Of a stretch of 64,000 nucleotides of DNA, positions 55,643-64,000 are shown piece by piece. The stretch spans positions 15,132,356 to 15,196,355 of the forward strand of contig OZ022241.1 in NCBI GenBank assembly GCA_963978895.1, read 5' to 3'. A program made the position numbers and the translations under genes. Each line of letters starts with the position of its first letter. Within the stretch, counting starts at the first letter, position 1. The notes beneath the pieces are model-generated. The model was not told the DNA's origin and ran no database searches. It was given only the letters and a program-made list of their open reading frames with translations. Origin of the DNA: Erpobdella octoculata. Lineage: Eukaryota; Annelida; Clitellata; Hirudinida; Erpobdellidae.

Positions 55643-57106
55643 ATGATAATTTCAGAAACCTTAGTTAGTAAGGTTAATCACTATTCAGAAAGATCACCTA
55701 AAAAATCTTCCAGCCAAGAAATCCGGGGTTCATCCATAAACAAAAATGTTTGTTTTCGCTGTGGAAAACCGGGACATTTTGCTGCCAACTACAGAACTGA
55801 TGATAGAAGTCCCAAAAGACTTTTCAGTAGAAAGAGAAGTCCAAGCTTAAGGAGGAGTCCAAGTCTGTCGTCAAGACGACACGAAATACGGGAAGTCAAG
55901 ACAATTCCCAGCAAGCGAACAGTTATAGCAGCCAATAGAAGATACACCACGGTGAAATTTGGTGATGTCGAAATTAGGATGCAACTGGACTCCGGAGCCG
56001 ATGTCACAATCATCAGTACAAAAACTTGGGTAAAGATTGGTTCACCAAGGCTAGATAAGGCAACAACAAAAATTGGTGCTGCAAACGGTACTGAAATTCA
56101 AGTACTAGTTGAATTTCAAACCAAATTTTCGTGCGCAGGATTCACAAGCAATAGACGCTGTTTTGTGGCCAAAAATACAACACAACTTCTAGGAATTGAA
56201 TGGATGGATCAACTTCCACCAATGATAAAAGCGTTTGATGCAATCTGTTGTTCTGTTGCAGAAAAGCCTTCGCAGGAAGAAACCAGTTTAGCTGTTCGTT
56301 TACAAACAGAGTTTCCAAATGTTTTCAAAGAAGAATTGGGCCATTGCAGTAAAAAGAAGGCAAGATTGCTCCTTAAGTCAGAGTCTCAGCCAAAATTTTG
56401 CAGACCACGAAAAATACCTTTTGCTTACGAAGAAATAACCATTAGGGAACTTGAGAGACTAGTCAATGAAGGAGTCCTTAAAAGAGTTGAATACAGTCAC
56501 TGGGCGGCACCGATTGTGGTTGTTCCAAAGAAAAGCGGAACGGTGCGCATCTGTGCTGATTTTAAAACAGGCCTTAACGACGCGCTTGAGATGCACCAAC
56601 ATCCACTTCCAACACCAGATGAAATTTTTTCAAAATTAAACCAAGGAGCTTGGCTTACTCAAGTAGATTTTGCTGATGCATATCTACAGTTGGAAATGGA
56701 CGAATCGTCAAAAGAGCTCGTTACGATCAACACTCCTAAAGGTCTATATCAGTACCAGAGACTTCCCTTTGGAGTAAAAAGTGCACCAGGTATTTTCCAG
56801 GAAACAATGGATAATTTAACTTCTGAGTTAAAAAGTTGTGCGGCTTACCTGGACGATGTAATTGTGACCGGCACAACATTGGAAGAACACAATATTAATG
56901 TTTTTGAACTATTCAAACGGATTTCAGATTTTGGTTTTAGAGTCAAGATGGACAAGTGCTCTTTTGCCAAGAAAGAGATTAAATTTTTAGGTCATATTAT
57001 CAGCAAAGAAGGCCGAAAACCAGACCCAGAAAAAATAACAGCAATTGTAGAAATGCCCCCACCAAAAGACAGAAAACAGTTAAAATCGTTTTTTAAGTAT
57101 GGTTAG
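55643..57106 (+). pseudogene. Ty3 nucleocapsid-protease-reverse transcriptase segment
   Basis: About 487 residues in one frame. CFRCGKPGHFAANY is a zinc-knuckle in which the last Cys is Tyr, so it would not bind zinc normally. QLDSGADVTIIS carries the D-S-G protease triad. RT blocks: VRICADFKTGLN, WLTQVDFADAYLQLEM, LPFGVKSAPGIFQ, AAYLDDVIVTG (catalytic YLDD) and IKFLGHIISKEG. The frame ends in a stop at 57104-57106 after a T run near 57090, where the downstream frame takes over. Confidence 0.85.
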
Positions 57107-57569
57107 TTACTATTCTGTTTTTGTACCAAAGATGAGACAAATGAGAGGCCCGCTAGATGACTTGGAAAAAAATGAGAAATTTGAATGGTTAAGAGTACGC
57201 CAGGAATCTTTCACAAGCCTTAAGAAAGTGTTACAATCAAATTTATTGTTGACGCATTATGATCCCAAAAGAGACATCGTAATAGCTGCATGTGAATACG
57301 GAATTGGAGCAGTGATTTCACACCGATTTCTTAATGGAACAGAAAAAGCAGTCGCTCATGCAGGCCGGGCGCTGACCCAAGCAGAAAAAAATTACGGCCA
57401 AATAGAAAAAGAAGCTTTAGCCCTAGTTTTTGCAGTAAGAAAATTCCATAGATTTGTTTATGGAAGGCGGTTTACGCTTTTGACCGATCAGAAGCCTCTC
57501 TTGTCAGTATTTGGTTCAAAAAAGGAATATCTGCACACGCTGCAAACAGACTACAGAGATGGGAACTGA
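57099..57569 (+). pseudogene. Ty3 RT connection / RNase H segment
   Basis: MVSYYSVFVPKM (end of RT thumb), then RNase H: IVIAACEYGIGAVISH, ALTQAEKNYGQIEKEALALV (catalytic Glu region), HRFVYGRRFTLLTDQKPLL (third Asp). The first position usually occupied by catalytic Asp (D-x-S-x-x-G) reads A-C-E here. The frame is lost near 57545 by a further indel; homologous sequence continues in the next frame. Confidence 0.75.
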
Positions 57570-58660
57570 TACTCTTAGCTTATGATTTTGAGATAGAATA
57601 TCGACGAACAGCAAATTTTGGTCAAGCTGATGCCTTATCAAGACTCATTGATTCCAAAAAAACAACAGGAAATGAGGATTTGATAATAGCAGGTGTAAAC
57701 GAAGACATCACAATGATACAAGAGGATACGATGAGACAATTACCTGTTAGTAAGAAAGATATTCAAATTATGACAGAAGAAGACTCTGAACTCAGAGAGT
57801 TAAGTGAGATCATTAAAAAGGGATTTTGGCCAAAAGTTAAACCTGGATCAATCTGGAATGCATTCCAAAGTAAAGCAACTGATTTGACTTTACATGATGG
57901 CATTCTATTTATGGGTGTAAGAGCAGTAATTCCAAAAAAACTGCAACAGCGTATATTGAGGATGCTACATCAGGGTCATCCAGGAATTACGAAAATGAAA
58001 ATGCTGGCCAGACAGTCGGTGTATTGGCATGGAATCGATAGAGATATTGAAAGTATTGTGAAAACCTGTGATGCATGTCAAAAAGCAGCTAAAATGCCTA
58101 TAAAAAACACGTTGTCACCATGGCCTGAACCATCACAGGCCTGGGAGAGAATTCGCATTGATTTTGCGGGACCAATGGAGAATTCAATGTTTCTGGTTGT
58201 TGTGGACGCATATTCAAAATGGTCAGAAATAATACAAATGAGTGCGGCTACCTCAGCAACGACATTTCGCGAGCTGAACAGAATGTTTGCTCGGTATGGA
58301 TTTCCCAAGACATTGGTATCGGATAACGGAACACAATTTACTTCTATGGAATTTGAAAGGTTTTGTCAGTCAACATTTATCAGTCATATCCGAATACCTC
58401 CCTTTCATCCATAAAGTAATGGTCAAGCAGAAAGATTTGTTGATACTTTCAAAAGAACCATACAAAAGTTAAAGGATGAAGGAATTACCGAGGAATTGGT
58501 GCAAAAGTTTTTGTTGTGTTATAGATCTACACCATGCCCATCTAGTCCACATCAAAAATCTCCCGCAGAAAATTTTTTGGGGAGACAAATTAGAACACCA
58601 CTATCAGACTTACAACTAAGAACTAAAACAGACGAAAAGTATTCAGAAAAAAATCTTGGA
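57546..58660 (+). pseudogene. Ty3 integrase with premature stop
   Basis: Zinc domain LHQGHPGITKMKMLARQSVY ... CDACQKAAK (HHCC pattern). Core: IRIDFAGPM (first Asp), VSDNGTQFTSMEFERFC (second Asp). A TAA at 58412-58414 stops the frame just after PPFHP, immediately before SNGQAERFV where the catalytic Glu resides; the rest continues in frame to about 58660. The stop differs from a Gln codon by one base. Confidence 0.85.
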
Positions 58661-59198
58661 TGAAGAGACAGTTTGACAAAAGGAATGGGGCAAGACCGAG
58701 AGTTTTTAAAGAACAAGATGGGGTGTACGCTAGAGATTATAAAAATCAAAACCATCCCAGATGGATACCAGGGAAGATTTTAAAAAGAATTGGAAAAACG
58801 GTTTACGAAGTAGAGATTGACAGAAAGATTACAAAAAGGCATACAAATCAATTAAGACCAAGGAATTTAGATTGGGCACTTAAAGAAATGTTTGAGACAT
58901 GCCAGTACCCCTTCAAGATAAAAGTAATGGAGAGAAAGCCCCAGTAAGAATTGTGTTCCCAGGAGGGGAAGAGATGTTGGAACCAGACATAAACGCAACC
59001 CCTCGGGTTACGGAGAATGAGGATGGAGAGAATAAACAAGGAGTCCATGTTCCGAGCCATATGGATAATGAAGCCAATCCGGAGGAGTTGACACACATTC
59101 CAACAGGAATAGAACCGGAGGCAAGACCTAAACGTTATTGCAACCCTCCAAAACGGATAGTACTGGACCACAGTAGAAAATCATATGATTTTCTATAA
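58660..59198 (+). pseudogene. Ty3 pol C-terminal tail (two frames)
   Basis: MKRQFDKRNGARPRVF and WIPGKILKRIGKTVYEVEID (integrase C-terminal domain) up to 58947, then in another frame GEEMLEPDINATPRVTENED and PKRYCNPPKRIVLDHSRKSY ending at 59198. Both are typical of the far end of Ty3 pol. The frameshift near 58920-58945 adds to the decay. Confidence 0.75.
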
Positions 59199-59209
59199 AG
59201 AGGGGGAGG
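59197..59209 (+). other. Polypurine tract of the Ty3 element
   Basis: AAAGAGGGGGAGG immediately before the TGTT start of the 3' LTR. Confidence 0.8.
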
Positions 59210-59408
59210 TGTTATATATATATATGTTTGTGTATATATATATATATATATATATATAAGTTTTATTCTATTTCCTACTTAGCCATGTCATGAACAAACA
59301 AACTTATATAAACAATTAATAATCAAGAAAGAGATCTAATAAGTATTTAGCAATCACTTAGTTAGATTATAATTATTACCATTTAATTAGAATAATAAAG
59401 ATATAACA
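59210..59408 (+). repeat. 3' LTR of the Ty3 element
   Basis: 199 bp, starts TGTTATATAT and ends AAAGATATAACA. It lacks about 250 bp present in the 5' side copies, with the joint near AGAATAATAAAGAT, suggesting internal deletion in this LTR. Confidence 0.8.
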
Positions 59409-60449
59409 ACACTAGAAGTGGCGCTGCAATCGAAAAATATTATATGAGATTTAAAAAAAGCTCAGAAGCAAGGACCACTTCTCAAGAATGGCAGTCAATT
59501 CACAAGAAATGTCGTGTATACTGAAATTCTTTAATAACTAATTATTGCACTCTTTAATTTCACATCCTTTGAGTTTATATGAAATACTTTAGTAAATTGA
59601 AAACTTGAACAAAATAAAAAATTTAATTAAATTTTATAGACAAAAAAAATTGTTATGGTTATCAAATGTCATTTTGTTTTTGTTGACTATTTTTTATAAA
59701 ATGTATCCAAAGTACATCGTAATTTTAAAACATCCGTCCTTGGGACGGGCAAAACTACTATGTATGTATGTAAGCAATTTATAAAAATTAGTGAGCGCAG
59801 GCGTGTAATAAAAGTTATTACGCAAGTGTACAATGACAGTCTCAAAGATCAAAAAAGGTGGTACTGCAATTAGAAAAGAACATATAATTAAATTTAAAAA
59901 AATCCGTTATTTTTGACGGGCTAACTCTAGTTAAATATATGCTACCTTTATTAGGCTGGATTTGCATTTTTTAATTAGACATTAAATTATTACACACTCA
60001 CTTTTACTTAACTTGACTTCTCTATCTGTCTGTCTGTCGGTCTGTCTACACAATCAATTATATAAAAGTGTATTTTTAAGAAACTTTGTTTTTTGTTTCA
60101 CTTGTTTAGATTTATGTACAATTGCAGGATGTTATTTGACAAAAGAAAATCAGAGCGAGAATTATGGCAGGAAGCGGATGTGAATTATTCAAACCAGGGA
60201 CGTAAATTCAGCATTTTCCAGGGGGAGGGGCAAAATTTTCCCGCCATCATGTAGCTTACTGACAGAGTTACCCGGTGTTGCCCGGGTTTTTTTGCTTAGT
60301 TTTTTTTCTTTTTTGCCAATGAAACATCAAATAAATAACAGATTTTTTTAAAATTTTTATCAATGAAGTTTACCTGCATGCCAAATGTTGCCCCTGCGGC
60401 TTGGTTATGATAAGCAAATGCTCACACATACATTACCTTTTATGTCTAT
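59409..60449. other. Repeat-derived sequence without a gene
   Basis: AT-rich, with a CATCCGTCCTTGGGACGGGC block (59730-59750), a GTGAGCGCAGGCGTGTAATA segment at 59791 shared with 49296-49320, and a copy of GAGTTACCCGGTGTTGCCCG (60264). No coding sequence is credible. Confidence 0.5.
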
Positions 60450-62058
60450 ACTAGCAGTGCCCGTAGCGGCTTCGCTCGCATGAAATTAGAGAGTTTGAAC
60501 CGTGCATCCATAGTAGAGATCAATTTTTTAGGTCTCGGCTCGGCCCGTCGACAACTTAGCCCAGCCCGTTTTAAAAACCTAAACTCCTGGCCCGGAACAG
60601 CCCGTTTGAATTAGGCCCGGCCCATTCTTACAGGCCTAGAAGTTCTATATACTTGATGAAAAACTTCGGCCCGTCCCACCTTGACTTCAGGTTTGGCCCG
60701 GCCCAACTGAAGACCCTAAAATCACTAAAATATCTATATACTTGGTGAAAAACCTCGGCCCGTCCCACTTTGATTTAAGGTTTGGCCTGGCCCGTGTGAA
60801 GACTCTAAAACAACGGCTTGGCCCAACCGGTGATAAACTGGACTTAGCTACTTTTAACCGGCACAAAACTTCAAAATACTAATTTTTACATTTGTAGCAC
60901 TTACAGTTTTTGAGTAGCAGTTATTTTGAAATCAAATAACCCTTATTTCCACCCCACATTTGAGGTCCTGGAAACCAAATTTTTAAAAAATGTTGAAACA
61001 CTTATATCATTATTTTTTGAGGAAATACTAAATACTAATTTTGACATCTGTAGCATTCACAGTTTTTGAGTAGCAGTTACTTTAAAAACCAAAGAAACCT
61101 TTTTCCATCCCACATTTGAGATCATGAAAACCAAAATTTCATATATCCTTATTTTTAGAGTAGAAACTAAATACTAATTTTTACTTTTGTAGCATTTACA
61201 GTTTTTGAGTAGCAGTTACTTTAAACACCAAGTAACCCAATTTTCCACCCCACATTTGAGGTCCTGAAAACCAAATTTTCAAAAAATAGTGAAACACGTA
61301 TATCATTATTTTTAGAGTAGAAACTAAATACTAATTTTTACTTTTGTAGCATTTACAGTTTTTGAGTATCAGTTACTTTAAAAACCAATAATCCTATTGT
61401 CCAGCCCAAATTTAAGGTCCTGGAAACCAAATTTATAAAAAAATGGGAAACACGTATATCTTTATTTTTAGAATAGAAACTAAATACTAATTTTTAAATC
61501 TGTGGTATTTACAGTTTTTGAGTAGCAGTTACTTTAAAAAACAAACAACCCTAATTTCCACCCCACATTTGAAGTCCTGGAAATCACATTTTCAAAAAAT
61601 GCTAAAACACGTATTTCATTATTTTTGGAGTAGAAACTAAATACTAATTTTTACTCCTGTAGCATTAACAGTTTTTGAGTAGAAGCTACTTTAAAAACCA
61701 AATAACCCAATTTTCCAACCCACATTTGAGGTCCGGGAAACCGAATTTTCAAAAAATGGTAAAACACGTATTTGTTTATTTTTCAAAAAGAATCTATATA
61801 CCAAATTTCAAAATCTCCTCATTTTTGGTTTTCGAGATATACATTGTTTTAGAAAAAAGTTTGTTTTTCAGTTTTTTCCCCTCAGGAGCAAAATTTTCAA
61901 AAATCCTTTCTTAGCGGATGTTTACGCTATAAAAGTAATATAAAATCCAAATTTCACGTTCCTAGGATAAGGCGTTTGAGCTCGGCGTTGATTATCAGTC
62001 AGTCATCTGTCAGTCAGTCAGTCAGTCAGTCAGGACATGTTCTTTTATATATATAGAT
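60450..62058 (+). repeat. Interspersed repeat with six tandem 157-bp units
   Basis: It starts ACTAGCAGTGCCCGTAGCGG and ends TATATATATAGATAAAT after (CAGT)n at 61998-62032. Units are recognised by CAGTTTTTGAGTAGCAGTTA at about 60904, 61060, 61199, 61357, 61512 and 61669 (spacing about 157 bp, one of 139). A GC-rich block with GGCCCGGCCC-type phrases sits at 60530-60840. One short open frame (61675-61914) is not convincing. Confidence 0.8.
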
Positions 62059-62109
62059 AAATACGTAGGTACAAGCAGGGAGGGATGGAAAGATGCATCT
62101 CCCCACCAG

Positions 62110-62300
62110 CAGTGTTGTTCGGTAACGAAGTAAAAGTAACGCGTTACTTTACTTAAGTACATCAGACGTACTTTTTGCCTGTAACGGAGTACAGATTATT
62201 TTCAGTACTTTTTACTTGTAACGAAGTAATATTTTCGGACTTACTTTTACTTCGTTACTTTTCCAGGACAAACCGTTACAAAGTACTGTAAAAAATTAAT
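62110..62300 (+). mobile_element. hAT-type terminal fragment
   Basis: CAGTGTTGTTCGGTAACGAA followed by repeated GTAACG / CGTTAC and AAGTACTTT blocks is characteristic of hAT (Charlie-like) termini. No second end or transposase is seen. (AAATC)n at 62385-62400 follows. Confidence 0.55.
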
Positions 62301-62436
62301 AAAACGACATAAAGTCTAAATCGATGTTGTATTAATTATCTATGATTATTAACGTATGCATTTTCGAACCCCATTTTACTTTTATCAAATCAAATCAAAG
62401 AATCATTTGATTAGGCGCTCCCTTATCGACAAAGAG

Positions 62437-63925
62437 CAAACGTGAGCGGGAACGGGAACGGGACAGCGACCGGAAACGGGAAAACGACCGGGAGCGGGAA
62501 AGCGACCGAAAACGGGAAAGCGAACAGGAGTGAGAAAGCAGGTGGGAAAGGAAACGGGAGAGAAAGAGACAAACATTAGAAAAACCTCTAAAAACCCGGG
62601 CAACGCCGGGTATCTCCGCTAGTACATACATAAACACACACACAGACACACATACATACACATACATACATACATACATACATACATACATACACACATA
62701 CATACGCACATACATATATATATAGTTCCCGCTCGCTCACCCGCTCCGCTCCGCTCATTTTGTGACGGATTTCAAATTTTTTTTCTTTATATTTGATTCC
62801 CCTTGACTCTCAAGGTTGTGTGAAAATTTCATTATGATCGGATGAATGGTGTAGCAATGCATAAAGGACATGAATATCTACATATATACATATATAGGGG
62901 AGATGGGGGCTTTTTGATCTCTGGGGCACATTGATCTTTTGGCAATAACGTAATAATTTCTAAATAAAAAAAATAAAAAAAATTGTTTATGGTTTGTATT
63001 TGTTTCCGTACTATTTTTAGTCCTATTTCCTTTTCAACAATCCGCCGCTGAAAGTTGATAAATACGAAAGTTTGATTTGACCGGAGAAAAGTACATCTTC
63101 ACAACAGTTGAGTTTCTGTAATTACAAATTAAATAAACATTTTTTCGGGAAAATTAATTTTGGATTGTATAAACGCATGTCTAAGGCTTATTTTATGGCA
63201 TACTTTAATTCTCAAACAACATTTATTGATGAGATATCGCCATTTATAGCTTGGTCCATGTCATAGGGGCTCTTTGATCTGTACCAATATGGGGTACGTT
63301 GATCTGTTGATCAAAGTGCCCCTTGTACTAGGATACTAAATGTACGCATTCTCCGGGCATTGGAGGCTTAGTGTAGTCCTATAATTTGATATTTTCATTT
63401 GTGCAAATGATGACTTATTCCAATTTGAAAAGGATGATATTGTTTGTAAACTTCCAGACCCAATTCATCATGGCGGGACTGCTCAAGCCAGTCGTCACTT
63501 GGTCTTTGCAGGAGATTTATCCATTTTTCCTAACATGTGTTGAATTTATATAACTTTAATGATTATTATTATTAATAAAAGCTATTATACCTGTTTTCAT
63601 GTGTTTTTTGAGAGAACTGGATGTGGGATCGTACTGAATTTTACCTAGGATCAATGTGCCCCATGGGGGGGATCATAGTGCCCCATATGCGGGGCACTTT
63701 GATCTTTTTTAGGTCTTGCACCAAAGTTCAATTTAAAAATAGTTCTCTTACATTATAAAATGTCAAACTTAATTGAATACATAGAAGAGATGTTCTTCTC
63801 TGTAATTAACAAAAAAAAAGTAGATTTTTTGAACGGCTTGACTGTTATCGCCAAAAAACCTCAAAAGAGATCAAAAAGCCCCCATCTCCCCTACATACAA
63901 ACATTCATTTTATATATATAGATAA
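62437..63925 (+). repeat. GC-rich minisatellite repeat element, copy 5, split by a 1-kb insertion
   Basis: GGGAACGGGAACGGGACAGC units, then GACAAACATTAGAAAAACCT, CGGGCAACGCCGGGT, (ACAT)n, CCGCTCCGCTCCGCTCATTT, and GATCGGATGAATGGTGTAGC to 62896; the family's end ACAAACATTCATTTTATATA resumes at 63898. The break holds the element at 62897-63891. Confidence 0.85.
62897..63891. mobile_element. TA-flanked inverted-repeat element (pogo-like, non-coding)
   Basis: Ends are near-exact inverted repeats of 25 bp (GGGGAGATGGGGGCTTTTTG followed by ATCTC), with TA on each side (62895-62896, 63892-63893). The interior carries many copies of a GGGGCACTTTGATC-like motif in both orientations (about 62923, 63268, 63290, 63318, 63648, 63670, 63697). 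No ORF of note. TA target and end type suggest a pogo/Tc1-type MITE. Confidence 0.8.
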
Positions 63926-64000
63926 TAATAACTTAGATACCTACCTATAGACAGCCGTGATGGAATCAACATTGTATCAATACCACTTATAGGGTAAAGT

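Larger units (their letters stand above)
54650..59408 (+). mobile_element. Ty3-type LTR retrotransposon, decayed
   Basis: A 5' LTR 3' end precedes position 54876 (…ATAAAGATATAACA), followed by TTGGCGACCAGG (primer site region) and gag at 54888. Gag, protease, RT, RNase H, H2C2 zinc motif, integrase core and a C-terminal tail follow in the Ty3 order (RT before integrase), then a polypurine tract AAAGAGGGGGAGG (59197-59209) and the 3' LTR (59210-59408). At least four frameshifts and one nonsense codon break the coding region, so the copy is not functional. Confidence 0.9.

Overview
This is a eukaryotic, AT-rich genomic window from an invertebrate animal. The evidence is a spliced laminin alpha chain gene (a basement-membrane protein found only in animals), GT-AG introns of 61 bp to over 8 kb, a second spliced gene for ceramide synthase, and a dense load of animal-type transposons: CR1-like non-LTR, Ty3 LTR, hAT, pogo/mariner-type and SINE elements, plus long (TA)n arrays. 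The sequence alone does not tell me the phylum. There are no bacterial-style operons, rRNA genes or CRISPR arrays.

Layout. Positions 3-45254 (+) hold a nearly complete laminin alpha gene, which I resolved into 54 coding exons. Only the first few codons lie off the left edge. All exon phases agree and the exons sum to 7863 nt, or 2620 residues plus stop. Domain order: signal peptide, LN, four LE repeats, one L4 domain, a second LE run, coiled coil, LG1-LG3, Ser/Thr/Pro linker, LG4-LG5. Its introns hold most of the repeats: a PLE-type hammerhead-like motif (6988-7030), a 300-bp palindrome (9430-9735), several minisatellites, a CR1-like element with damaged ORF1 and RT (18600-22785), a hAT element with a perfect 8-bp target duplication (23835-24774), nested SINEs, a pogo-like remnant and a Ty3 integrase remnant.

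Positions 46569-48278 (-) hold a six-exon ceramide synthase 1-like (Lag1/LASS family) gene, tail-to-tail with laminin and separated from it by about 1.3 kb.

Positions 49300-64000 are almost wholly repeats. A compact LTR element (49602-51573) has 189-bp LTRs that differ at one position in my reading; it has a primer-binding site and a polypurine tract but carries only one ORF, an acidic protein with an N-terminal SAP-like motif, and no pol. Next come a 1.2-kb inverted repeat of GC-rich minisatellite units around an LTR fragment (51960-54640), a decayed Ty3 gag-pol element (54876-59408) with several frameshifts and a nonsense codon in integrase, a repeat holding six copies of a 157-bp unit, and a roughly 1-kb TA-flanked element with 25-bp inverted ends and internal GGGGCACTTTGATC-type motifs (62897-63891).

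The laminin would be secreted and assembled with beta and gamma chains; the ceramide synthase is an ER membrane enzyme. They are neighbours with no evident functional link. The most unusual items are the SAP-ORF LTR element, the inverted minisatellite structure, the hammerhead-like motif, and repeated (GAT)n expansions inside laminin exons.
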